Origin: Polynucleobacter sp. AP-Kolm-20A-A1
GTDB lineage: Bacteria; Pseudomonadota; Gammaproteobacteria; Burkholderiales; Burkholderiaceae
NCBI RefSeq assembly: GCF_018688315.1
Contig: NZ_CP061315.1
Coordinates: 434,001 to 498,000 of the forward strand
Direction: 5' to 3'
Length of the DNA stretch: 64,000 nucleotides
Shown: positions 19,077 through 26,656 of the stretch, in pieces
Position numbering within the stretch: position 1 is the first letter of the stretch
Layout: each line of letters begins with the position of its first letter
Made by a program: the position numbers and the translations under genes
The notes under the pieces: model-generated
The model's database searches: none
Told to the model about the DNA's origin: nothing
What the model saw: only the letters and a program-made list of their open reading frames with translations

Positions 19077-19807
19077 TGTCAAATACTGATCTCAAAGTAA
19101 GGGTATGGCGCGGCTCTCAAGAAGGGGAGTTTGTTGAGTACTTGGTGCCACGCAATCCAAATCAAACAGTTTTGGATGTGGTGACCTATATCCAAAGAAA
19201 ACTCGACCCCACTTTAAGTTATCGCTTTGCGTGTCGAGTTGGCATGTGCGGATCATGCGCAATGACTGTCAATGGAGTTGCTCGCTGGACTTGTCGTACT
19301 CATGTATCTCAAATTCTTCAGGGTGATTCATTAGAGATTGCCCCCTTGAACAACTTGCCCATTATTAAAGACCTCGCAACAGACATGCGAGAGTTTTTTA
19401 ATAAGTGGAAAGGTGCCGTTGGGTTCTTTAAAGGCAATCAAACCCGCCATGATGATTTTGCTAAGGTTGAACCAAATTCTGAAGAGCGTCAGTTGGCGAA
19501 CGCAGGCATCGAGTGTATTGGTTGTGGCGTTTGTTATGCTTCTTGTGAGGTTGTAGAGTCTAGACCAAACTATCTTGGGCCTGCCGCTCTAAATCGTGCC
19601 TGGACGTTAACGAATGATGTGAGGGATATTCAGCAATTAGAGCGTATGCGTGCAGTTGCCGGTGATGCTGGTTGCCATGCCTGTCATACGCAAGGCTCCT
19701 GTACTGAGCGTTGCCCTAAGGCTATCGAGCCGACCGCAAGTATTGCAGGTTTGAAGAAGTTGGTTGCAAAGGCTGCGGTGCGCGGAAGCAAGTGGGGCAA
19801 GTTATGA
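19076..19807 (+). CDS. Succinate dehydrogenase/fumarate reductase-like iron-sulfur subunit
   Basis: The product has 243 residues. The N-terminal [2Fe-2S] ligands are in CRVGMCGSCAM with a later Cys in ARWTC, and the C-terminal domain has CIGCGVCYASC and CHACHTQGSCTERCP for the other two clusters. It passes electrons from the flavoprotein (22016) to the membrane subunits. The CYASCEVV segment lacks the Pro that usually follows the third Cys in SdhB. It is the first gene of the operon and overlaps the next one as ATGA. The gene order (Fe-S, membrane, membrane, hydratase pair, flavoprotein) matches neither sdhCDAB nor frdABCD. Direction and substrate cannot be read from this subunit. Confidence 0.88.
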   Translation: MSNTDLKVRVWRGSQEGEFVEYLVPRNPNQTVLDVVTYIQRKLDPTLSYRFACRVGMCGSCAMTVNGVARWTCRTHVSQILQGDSLEIAPLNNLPIIKDLATDMREFFNKWKGAVGFFKGNQTRHDDFAKVEPNSEERQLANAGIECIGCGVCYASCEVVESRPNYLGPAALNRAWTLTNDVRDIQQLERMRAVAGDAGCHACHTQGSCTERCPKAIEPTASIAGLKKLVAKAAVRGSKWGKL

Positions 19808-20154
19808 GTCCCGGTGTATTGCAAGCCAAGCTCTGGTATGCACAAAGAATTAGTGCCATGGTTCTCGGCCTTTGTGTGGCCATTCATTTGTTGATTATCT
19901 TTTATGCAATTAGAGGTGGTTTAAGTGCACAAGAGATTTTGGGTAGGACCCAAGGCAACGTGCTATTTGCCATCTTTTATGAAGTGTTTGTCATAGCCTG
20001 TTTTGTGCATGCGCCAATCGGCGTTGTTAATATTTTGCAAGAGACTTTTCCTAAGAGTGGTCTAGCAAGACCCCTGTCTTGGATTCTGGCTCTTCTGATT
20101 TTGGTTTTTGGCACTACTGCTGTCATTGGTGTTTTTACAGGCGGTCAGATATGA
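19804..20154 (+). CDS. Membrane anchor subunit of the SDH/FRD-like complex (first)
   Basis: The product has 116 residues with three hydrophobic helices at about 15-38, 54-77 and 88-110. His residues within helices (CVAIHLLII and CFVHAPIG) could bind haem or line the quinone site. I chose the ATG at 19804, which overlaps the stop of the Fe-S gene as ATGA; a GTG at 19792 would add four residues. It probably anchors the dehydrogenase to the inner membrane together with the next protein. Confidence 0.8.
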   Translation: MSPGVLQAKLWYAQRISAMVLGLCVAIHLLIIFYAIRGGLSAQEILGRTQGNVLFAIFYEVFVIACFVHAPIGVVNILQETFPKSGLARPLSWILALLILVFGTTAVIGVFTGGQI

Positions 20155-20510
20155 GCTCCAGACCAAAATTGGATTACCGCGCTAAAAGCCACCTGTCTTA
20201 TTTTGCATATGCGTGTCATCGAATATCCGGTTTGTTATTGGCATGCTTTATTCCATTGCACTTTCTGATGCTGTCTCAATCATTGCGAGGTGCACAAGGT
20301 TTTGAGAGATCCCTGGCCTTAACTGATTTTTGGGTCTTCAAGTTCGGAGAGTGGGCCTTAGTGATCTTGTTGGCAGTGCATTTGGCTGGGGGGATCCGCT
20401 TGTTAATGATTGAGTTTGGCCCATGGAAGGGATTGCGCAAGGGCTGGATTCAGACTTCCATCTTGTTCGCTATAGCTTGCGGACTTTTATTTTTATATTT
20501 TGCTAATTGA
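20151..20510 (+). CDS. Membrane anchor subunit, SdhC cytochrome b556 type (second)
   Basis: The product has 119 residues and three transmembrane helices. HRISGLLLACFIPLHF near residue 22 is the SdhC-type signature at the quinone site, and VHLAGGIRLL near residue 83 matches the haem-ligand helix of SdhC. The ATG at 20151 overlaps the previous stop as ATGA; a longer in-frame ORF starts at 20079 inside the previous gene, but this start fits the family. It likely carries electrons to or from quinone. Confidence 0.82.
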   Translation: MSSRPKLDYRAKSHLSYFAYACHRISGLLLACFIPLHFLMLSQSLRGAQGFERSLALTDFWVFKFGEWALVILLAVHLAGGIRLLMIEFGPWKGLRKGWIQTSILFAIACGLLFLYFAN

Positions 20511-20520
20511 TTAGGCTGAT

Positions 20521-21396
20521 ATGCAATTACAAATGAATTTAGTAGAAGAGGCTTGTAAGGAGCTCTACATTCGCGCCCTTAAAGTTCTGCCTGATGACAT
20601 TAAGGCTGGCATTAATAAATTAGATAGCGCTGAAACTGACTCGCGAGCTCAGGTGGTATTAAAGACCATGATTACCAATATCGCAGTGGCAGAACGCGAA
20701 GATAATTTGCTTTGCCAAGATACGGGCTTACCGATCTACAACGTTAAGATTGGTAGAAATGTCCAATTCGATGGCATGGAATTAAAGGCGGCTATTCGTA
20801 AGGGATGCGAGCGTGCAACTAAGGAATATCCGCTTAGATCCTCGGTGGTCCATCCGATCACTCGCAAAAATAATCACACCTCTTGTGGAATCGATATGCC
20901 TGCCATCCACATTGATTTTTTTGATGAGTCAGAATCAGTTGAGATTGAAATGGTGCCAAAGGGAAGTGGCTCTGAGAACAATTCATTTTTAAAAATGGCA
21001 ATACCTGCAGATGGCATCAAAGGTGTTAAAGCATTTGTGATTGAGAGCGTTGTCTCTGCTGGCGGCAAAACTTGCCCGCCAACCATTGTTGGAGTTGGCA
21101 TCGGAGGTACGTCAGATCAATGTGTAGCCATGGCAAAGCGTGCTGCAACCCGTGAGTTAGGAAGTGTATGCAGCGATGAAGAGGGGGCCAAGTTAGAGAA
21201 AGAGCTTAGCGCCGCCGTCAATCAACTAGGTATTGGCCCACAAGGATTGGGTGGCGATGGAACTGCTTTTGCAGTTCAAGTTGAGCTGGCTCACACTCAC
21301 ATTACTTTGAACCCGGTTGCAGTCAATATGCAGTGTCACTCCGCTCGCAGAGCGCGTGCAACATTTACGCCTACCGGCGTGACTTACGGATTCTAG
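20521..21396 (+). CDS. Class I hydratase alpha subunit (fumarase/L-tartrate dehydratase type)
   Basis: The product has 291 residues and is the catalytic Fe-S half of two-subunit class I fumarases and tartrate dehydratases. Visible motifs are LLCQDTGLP near residue 60, the HTSCGIDMPAIHID loop, KGSGSENNS and GGKTCPPTIVGVGIGG; the Cys in these are the expected [4Fe-4S] ligands. It adds or removes water on a C4 dicarboxylate double bond. Fumarase and TtdA cannot be separated by eye. Placement within a dehydrogenase operon suggests it acts on that enzyme's alkene product or supplies its alkene substrate. Confidence 0.85.
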   Translation: MQLQMNLVEEACKELYIRALKVLPDDIKAGINKLDSAETDSRAQVVLKTMITNIAVAEREDNLLCQDTGLPIYNVKIGRNVQFDGMELKAAIRKGCERATKEYPLRSSVVHPITRKNNHTSCGIDMPAIHIDFFDESESVEIEMVPKGSGSENNSFLKMAIPADGIKGVKAFVIESVVSAGGKTCPPTIVGVGIGGTSDQCVAMAKRAATRELGSVCSDEEGAKLEKELSAAVNQLGIGPQGLGGDGTAFAVQVELAHTHITLNPVAVNMQCHSARRARATFTPTGVTYGF

Positions 21397-21407
21397 GAAG
21401 GCGACAG

Positions 21408-22019
21408 ATGGCACATTACAACCTTGCTACACCGGTAAGCGAAGAAGATATCCGCAAGCTCCGTATTAACGATACCGTGACTTTGCAAAATACATTGTTT
21501 GGCATTCGTGATGCAACTCAGATTCATATGTTTGACCATGATCGTAAAACGCGATTTGATTTGAATGGTCACGCAGTCATTCATACAGCTCCGAATGTTC
21601 GTAAGGTTCCGGTAAGCAAAGAGTTCCCTGCAGGATATGAGCCTATTTGCATTGGCACGACTACCTCAGACCGCATGGAGAGATTCACTCGTCCTTTGAT
21701 GACTCAAAACGGTGTGCGCATGATTGTAGGTAAGGGTGGTATGCGTGAGGGATCTGCTGAGGCTTTTAAGGAGTTGGGTGGCGTATACCTAGCGATTATT
21801 GGCGGCACTGCAGCGCTTGAGACCACCTGGATAGAACAGATTGAAGATGTGGATATGGATGATCTCAATCCAGAATCTTTATGGCGCTTCAAGATTAAAG
21901 ATTTTGGCCCATTGTTGGTGGCAATGGATAGTCATGGCGGGAGTATCTATCAAGAAGTGAAGAGCGATGTTGCTAGTAAAAAAGAAGCGGTACTAAAAAG
22001 CCTTGGGATTACCTCATGA
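21408..22019 (+). CDS. Class I hydratase beta subunit (fumarase/L-tartrate dehydratase type)
   Basis: The product has 203 residues from the ATG at 21408, which has GGAAGG upstream; a 25-residue longer in-frame ORF starts inside the alpha gene but lacks support. It matches the C-terminal domain of FumA and TtdB, with PVSEEDIRKLRINDTVTL at the start and GTTTSDRMERF and VGKGGMREGS in the middle. It pairs with the alpha subunit, 11 bases upstream, and overlaps the flavoprotein start as ATGA. Confidence 0.85.
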   Translation: MAHYNLATPVSEEDIRKLRINDTVTLQNTLFGIRDATQIHMFDHDRKTRFDLNGHAVIHTAPNVRKVPVSKEFPAGYEPICIGTTTSDRMERFTRPLMTQNGVRMIVGKGGMREGSAEAFKELGGVYLAIIGGTAALETTWIEQIEDVDMDDLNPESLWRFKIKDFGPLLVAMDSHGGSIYQEVKSDVASKKEAVLKSLGITS

Positions 22020-23737
22020 ATGCGATTCCAACAATAAATACTGATATTTTGATTCTGGGCTCAGGGGGTGCAGGCCTCTTTGCTGCCTTGCATGCACATC
22101 AAGCTAATCCTGACTTAAATATCACGATAGCAGTCAAAGGCTTGTTAGGTAAGTGCGGCTGTACGCGAATGGTGCAGGGAGGTTACAACGTAGCTTTGGC
22201 AGAAGGCGATTCTGTCGAGCGCCATTTCATGGATACGATTGAGGGTGGCAAATGGCTATCTGATCAGGATCTAGCATGGACGCTAGTGAGTAAGGCGGTA
22301 GAGCGTATCCATGAATTAGAAAATGAGCTCGGATGCTTTTTCGATCGCAACCCCGATGGCACTGTTCATCAAAAAGCATTTGCTGGCCAAACGTTTGACC
22401 GCACAGTTCACAAAGGTGACTTAACAGGTATTGAGATTATTAATCGTCTCGCCGAACAAGTGTGGTCTCGCGGGATTAATCGTCTTGAAGAGCATCGCGC
22501 GATAGAGTTGATTCATAGCAAGGATGGTAAATCGCTTGCAGGTGTATTGATGCTCAATATGCAAACAGGTGCATTTGTATTGGTGCGCGCTAAGGCGGTG
22601 TTGCTGGCAACTGGCGGTGGCCCAACAATGTACAAATACCACACACCGTCCGGCGATAAGAGTTGCGATGGTTTGGCCATGGCATTACGTGCAGGCCTGA
22701 CTTTGCGTGACATGGAGATGGTGCAATTTCATCCTACTGGCTTATTGGCTGGCCCTGGCACGCGTATGACAGGTACGGTTCTAGAGGAAGGTCTGCGAGG
22801 CGCGGGCGGATATTTGCTGAATGGCAATAAAGAGCGTTTTATGGGCAACTATGATCCACGTAATGAGCGCGCCACCAGAGATATTGTTTCCCGATCAATT
22901 AACTCAGAAATTCGTGCTGGGCGTGCTACGCCAAATGGCGGTGTTTACATTCAAATGAGTCATTTAGGTCCAGATAATGTGCGTAAACAATTTAAAGGCA
23001 TGGTTGAACGTTGTGCTGATAGTGGATTTGATCTTGCTAATGATTTGGTAGAGGTTGTACCAACTGCGCATTACATGATGGGTGGTCTCGTCTTCAAGAA
23101 AGACTGCAGCACTGACCTTCCGGGGCTCTTTGCCGCTGGCGAAGATACGGGCGGAGTCCACGGCGCTAATCGCTTGGGTGGTAATGGTGTTGCTAATTCA
23201 ACAGTATTTGGTGGTATTGCTGGGGAGGCAATGGCTCATTGGGTTTCCTCTCAGAAGTTAAGCGACTGTAATATGGATGAGGTCGAAGCTAGCATTGAGG
23301 CGCATGAGGCGCCATTGAAAAAAGCAGCCGGTGATATTGAAGCAATCCGCGACGCACTTGCCGAATGCATGTGGGATGACGTTGGCATTTCGAGAACAAA
23401 AGATTGTTTATTGCGTGCACGTCAAACTTTAAAGCAGTTGGCGGCCCAACTAAAGCAAATGGGCGTGGGCGATATACAGCGGGAATACAGCAATACTTGG
23501 CAAGATTGGATGAATTTACAAAACCTGATTTTGGTGAGCCAGGCTGTCACTGAAGCAGCCATTGCCAGGGAGAACTCTAGAGGCGCCCACTATCGTGATG
23601 ATTTTCCCGAACCAGGATCTTTTGAGAATTCCTTTTACACAGCCGTAAACTTTAAGCATCAAGAGCTGAAGATAGAAAATCGCCCGGTGCAATTTACGAT
23701 GATTAAGCCGGGTGAAACGATTTTGGTTGAGGCCTAA
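22016..23737 (+). CDS. SDH/FRD-like flavoprotein lacking the covalent-FAD histidine
   Basis: The product has 573 residues. The N-terminal Rossmann motif (LILGSGGAGLFAAL) binds FAD. Active-site residues of succinate dehydrogenase/fumarate reductase are present: His239 (QFHPTG), Glu258, Arg288 (RDIVSRS), His352 (TAHYMMGG) and Arg386 (HGANRLGGN). The position that carries the FAD-linking His in E. coli SdhA and FrdA (SHT...GG) is Cys49 here (GCTRMVQGG), so FAD is probably not covalently bound through His. Work on E. coli FrdA showed that replacing this His keeps fumarate reduction but abolishes succinate oxidation. The enzyme may therefore work reductively or on another dicarboxylate. It is the last of six overlapping or closely spaced genes. 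Confidence 0.85.
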   Translation: MNAIPTINTDILILGSGGAGLFAALHAHQANPDLNITIAVKGLLGKCGCTRMVQGGYNVALAEGDSVERHFMDTIEGGKWLSDQDLAWTLVSKAVERIHELENELGCFFDRNPDGTVHQKAFAGQTFDRTVHKGDLTGIEIINRLAEQVWSRGINRLEEHRAIELIHSKDGKSLAGVLMLNMQTGAFVLVRAKAVLLATGGGPTMYKYHTPSGDKSCDGLAMALRAGLTLRDMEMVQFHPTGLLAGPGTRMTGTVLEEGLRGAGGYLLNGNKERFMGNYDPRNERATRDIVSRSINSEIRAGRATPNGGVYIQMSHLGPDNVRKQFKGMVERCADSGFDLANDLVEVVPTAHYMMGGLVFKKDCSTDLPGLFAAGEDTGGVHGANRLGGNGVANSTVFGGIAGEAMAHWVSSQKLSDCNMDEVEASIEAHEAPLKKAAGDIEAIRDALAECMWDDVGISRTKDCLLRARQTLKQLAAQLKQMGVGDIQREYSNTWQDWMNLQNLILVSQAVTEAAIARENSRGAHYRDDFPEPGSFENSFYTAVNFKHQELKIENRPVQFTMIKPGETILVEA

Positions 23738-23772
23738 TTATTTTTGATCTGATAGACCCCATTCATTTTTTA

Positions 23773-24489
23773 TTGGCGACGTTAGTTATTTTTGTTGCTT
23801 ATTTTATTTTTGGTATCTCTGGATTTGGGTCATCGATCATTTCTGTACCATTACTGGTCCAGATGTATCCACTGAAATCGGTGGTCCCAATGATGGTCAT
23901 TATTGACATCTGCGCCTCTTTATACGTCGGTAGAAAATCTTCTCAAGACGCCAACCTCAAAGAGCTCAAATGGCTATTTCCATTTAGCCTGATTGGCATG
24001 ATTCTAGGCATTTATCTCTTGGTGAAGGCGCCAAGTGAACCGCTTTTAATTACTCTAGGCTGCTTTGCTGCACTCAATGGCGCTCGCGTCCTTTGGCAGA
24101 GAAATTCAGAAATGCACGAGCCAATTAATAAATGGTGGGCGGCGCCATTTGGATTTTTTGGTGGCACCTTTACCGCCTTATTTGCTACTGGTGGGCCGAT
24201 CTATGTGTCCTACTTAGGTCTGCGAATAAATGATCCCAGGGCATTGCGTGCCACTATGGCATTTGCAATATTTATGCTGACTTTTTTGCGGCTGACCTTG
24301 ATGTTAGTTACCGGTTTGATTCTGAGTTGGCCCGTTGTTGGCTTAGCAATTTGTTTAATGCCAGCAACCTTTTTAGGAATTTGGCTAGGCACTCATGTTC
24401 ATACTAAATTAAGTAATGCCGCCATGAGGGTGGCTTATGGATCAATTCTAATTTTTGCTGGAACGATGCTGTTGATTCGTCAGCTTTAA
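23773..24489 (+). CDS. Sulfite/sulfonate exporter, TauE/SafE family
   Basis: The product has about 238 residues with 7-8 predicted helices, beginning FGISGFGSSIISVPLL, and a second-half repeat (PFGFFGGTFTALFATGGPIYVSY) typical of TauE/SafE carriers. These export sulfite or sulfoacetate, or take up organosulfonates. The start is uncertain: TTG at 23773 is the first usual start, yet the frame is open and hydrophobic back to the ATT codons at the preceding stop (23737), so a rarer start (ATT or CTG 23749) is possible. It follows the flavoprotein by about 35 bases and ends at a strong terminator. This links the dehydrogenase operon with sulfur metabolism. Confidence 0.85.
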   Translation: MATLVIFVAYFIFGISGFGSSIISVPLLVQMYPLKSVVPMMVIIDICASLYVGRKSSQDANLKELKWLFPFSLIGMILGIYLLVKAPSEPLLITLGCFAALNGARVLWQRNSEMHEPINKWWAAPFGFFGGTFTALFATGGPIYVSYLGLRINDPRALRATMAFAIFMLTFLRLTLMLVTGLILSWPVVGLAICLMPATFLGIWLGTHVHTKLSNAAMRVAYGSILIFAGTMLLIRQL

Positions 24490-24491
24490 AA

Positions 24492-24519
24492 AAATGGGCG
24501 AAGATATCTTCGCCCATTT
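24492..24519. terminator. Bidirectional terminator between the tauE and Bug genes
   Basis: A perfect 14-bp-arm palindrome (AAATGGGCGAAGAT and its complement) has A and T runs on its flanks. It separates the plus-strand dehydrogenase operon from the convergent minus-strand Bug gene and can stop transcription from both sides. Confidence 0.9.
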
Positions 24520-24536
24520 CATTAAGTAAGGTATTT

Positions 24537-25523
24537 CTACTGGGCGCTAATATTTCTACCCTTAATTACCTTCTCCCAAAGAACAGACTCAGTCTTTACT
24601 TGGGATTCAAATTCTTTCTGATTATTGACCACAGCTGTTAGACCATTTAAATCTAAGCTGGTTCGTAATGCTTCAGAATTCACGGCTTTAACAGTGGCCG
24701 CATAAATTTTATCGGTGATAACTTTAGGTGTATTTGCTGGAGCAACTAATCCAAACCAGCCAGTGGATTCGAATCCTGGAATGCCTGATTCAGCAACAGT
24801 AGGGACGTCAGGTAATTGTTTAGAGCGCTTCAAGCTGGTGACTGCCAATGGTTTAATTTGACCAGACTTCGCAAAACCTGTCGCTGCTGTAAGGTTGCCC
24901 ACCATAAAGTCAATCTGACCAGCAACTAGATCATTCAGTGCTGCAGATTCACCTTTATAAGGAACGTGCGTAGCTGGAATGCCCGCTGTATAGGTAAAGT
25001 TTTCCTCGGCCATATGAACCTGGCTGCCAATACCAGCTGAGCCAAAGTTCAGATCTTTGGTTTTGGCGTAGGCAATAAACTCAGCGACATTCTTCACGGG
25101 AATCTTATTGCTAACTGACAAGAGCATCGGTCCACTCGCTACGTTGGTAATGTAGACAAAGTCCTTGGCATAATTTACAGGAAGCTTTTTATAGAGATTT
25201 GGGTTGACCGTAAGCATGCTTCCAGAGGCGAGCATGATGATGTAGCCATCAGCTGGTGACTGTGCAACATATTCCGCAGCGATATTGCCGCCAGCACCGG
25301 GCTTATTTTCAACGATGACATTTTGACCGAGGTCTTTGGTTAATTGCTGCGCTAATAAACGCCCAAGAATGTCGGTAGTGCCTCCAGCGGCAAATGGAAT
25401 AATTAGTTTGATAGGTTTTGTTGGCCAGTTTTGTGCATTCGCCAAGGGTGAGGCTAGTAGTACTAGTGAACCTACAGTCAGTAGAATTTTCTTTCCTAGA
25501 TTGCTGATATGTTGCTTAAACAT
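24537..25523 (-). CDS. Bug/TctC family solute-binding protein
   Basis: The product has 328 residues with a Sec signal peptide ending at about SPLANAQNWP. The mature start WPTKPIKLIIPFAAGGTTDILGR is the hallmark of Bordetella uptake gene (TctC) proteins, periplasmic binders for carboxylates in tripartite tricarboxylate transporters. No TctA or TctB gene is in the window, so it is an orphan as far as visible. In Chromohalobacter the sulfolactate locus includes such a transporter (SlcHFG), so sulfolactate or a related sulfonate is a reasonable ligand. It is divergent from slcC across about 200 bases. Confidence 0.9.
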   Translation of the reverse strand: MFKQHISNLGKKILLTVGSLVLLASPLANAQNWPTKPIKLIIPFAAGGTTDILGRLLAQQLTKDLGQNVIVENKPGAGGNIAAEYVAQSPADGYIIMLASGSMLTVNPNLYKKLPVNYAKDFVYITNVASGPMLLSVSNKIPVKNVAEFIAYAKTKDLNFGSAGIGSQVHMAEENFTYTAGIPATHVPYKGESAALNDLVAGQIDFMVGNLTAATGFAKSGQIKPLAVTSLKRSKQLPDVPTVAESGIPGFESTGWFGLVAPANTPKVITDKIYAATVKAVNSEALRTSLDLNGLTAVVNNQKEFESQVKTESVLWEKVIKGRNISAQ

Positions 25524-25544
25524 GCTTACTATCTCCGATGGTAA

Positions 25545-25558
25545 ATTGATCTAAATAT
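25545..25558. promoter_or_regulatory. Possible operator half-site before the Bug gene
   Basis: ATTGATCTAAATAT is close to the right arm of the large palindrome before slcC (ATGATCTAGATAT), with two differences over 13 bases. It lies about 22 bases upstream of the Bug start codon on the minus strand, so one regulator may control both divergent genes. The matching left arm is poor. Confidence 0.3.
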
Positions 25559-25690
25559 CTTATCTGCATTTGCATCTAAAAAATCCTGCGATCTCTATTT
25601 ATTAGTTATAAGCTTATGTGTTGCTAGTGTCTCCTCCAGCCATTGTTTATGCAATTTAATTCATAATTGCGCCGCACAATAATTGGGGTA

Positions 25691-25727
25691 TTGCAAGATA
25701 TCTAAATCATCTATATGATCTAGATAT
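25691..25727 (+). promoter_or_regulatory. Promoter with embedded palindromic operator, leaderless start of the slcC-suy operon
   Basis: TTGCAA at 25691-25696 and TATGAT at 25714-25719 are separated by 17 bases and form a good sigma-70 promoter. Its expected +1 is the A of the ATG at 25726, so the transcript would be leaderless, and indeed no ribosome site is visible. A palindrome with 13-base arms (25698-25710 and 25715-25727, 4-base spacer, 12 of 13 pairs) covers the spacer, the -10 box and +1. Such placement fits repression, most simply by the GntR protein encoded at 29204. Confidence 0.65.
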
Positions 25728-26655
25728 GTCATCTATTTTGATCTCTGAGTTCATTACAAGTCAAGCCCTGGAAACCCTGCGTTCTAAACATGCAGTGGTT
25801 TATGAGCCAGAGCTATATAAAGACCGCCCAGCTCTAATTGCTGCATTGCAAAAAATGGAGGGGCTAATTGTTCGCAACCTTACTCAGGTGAATGAGGAGA
25901 TTTTGGTTGGCGCGCCTCATTTGAAAGTGGTTGGCCGGCTTGGCGTTGGTCTAGAGAATATCGAATTGCCTGCATGCGCCAAGCGCAATATCAAAGTGAT
26001 TCCTGCAACAGGTGCAAATGCTGAGTCTGTTGCTGAGTATGTAGTCGGCGCTGCCGTTGCATTAACAAGGGGATTCATTCCCGCGACGATTTCAACTTTG
26101 AAGGGCGAGTGGCCTCGCCCACGTTTTTCTAGTTACCATGAATTTTTGGGTAAGACTATTGGAATCGTTGGTTTCGGAAGCATTGGTAGAGTGGTAGCAA
26201 AAAAGGCTCATGCATTTGGTTTGCAGTGCCTTGCCTATGACCCAATGCTCTCTGGCGACTCTGTCGAGCTTGATGGGTTTTCTGTTCCCTTGCTCCCATT
26301 GAATGATCTGCTTGCAAAAAGCGATGCGGTTACTTTGCACCTTCCATTTTTGCCAGAAACTAAGAACTTATTTAACGCTTCAACTCTCGATCAAATGAAG
26401 TCCGGTGCATGCCTGGTTAATACTGCGCGTGGCGGGATCGTTGATGAGGTTGCGCTTGTAGAGCGTTTGCGCTCGGGACGTCTGGGTGGGGCGGCGATTG
26501 ATGTTTTTCAGAGTGAGCCCGCCAAAGACCTAAACCACTTTGCTGGAATTGAGAATCTTATTCTTACTCCGCACGTAGCGGGTGTGACCCACGAAAGTAA
26601 TGAGCGTGTTAGTCAAATGATTGCTGATGAAGTTAATCGGTTTTTAGGAGCATAA
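25726..26655 (+). CDS. slcC: D-2-hydroxyacid dehydrogenase, likely (S)-sulfolactate dehydrogenase SlcC
   Basis: The product has 309 residues. The NAD-binding fold is shown by VGFGSIGRVVAKKA near residue 149, followed by the catalytic set: Arg in VNTARGGIVDE, Glu in FQSEPAKDL and His in LTPHVAGVTHES. The family (PGDH-like) is certain. The assignment to sulfolactate rests on the SuyAB genes two and three positions downstream: in Chromohalobacter SlcC oxidises (S)-sulfolactate to sulfopyruvate beside suyAB. It is the first gene of the operon, one base before the next start. Confidence 0.8.
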   Translation: MSSILISEFITSQALETLRSKHAVVYEPELYKDRPALIAALQKMEGLIVRNLTQVNEEILVGAPHLKVVGRLGVGLENIELPACAKRNIKVIPATGANAESVAEYVVGAAVALTRGFIPATISTLKGEWPRPRFSSYHEFLGKTIGIVGFGSIGRVVAKKAHAFGLQCLAYDPMLSGDSVELDGFSVPLLPLNDLLAKSDAVTLHLPFLPETKNLFNASTLDQMKSGACLVNTARGGIVDEVALVERLRSGRLGGAAIDVFQSEPAKDLNHFAGIENLILTPHVAGVTHESNERVSQMIADEVNRFLGA

Positions 26656-26656
26656 A

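Noticed and set aside
20079..20150. Longer start of the second membrane subunit
   Set aside because: The extra part overlaps the preceding gene in another frame; the ATGA overlap at 20151 fits the family and the style of the operon.
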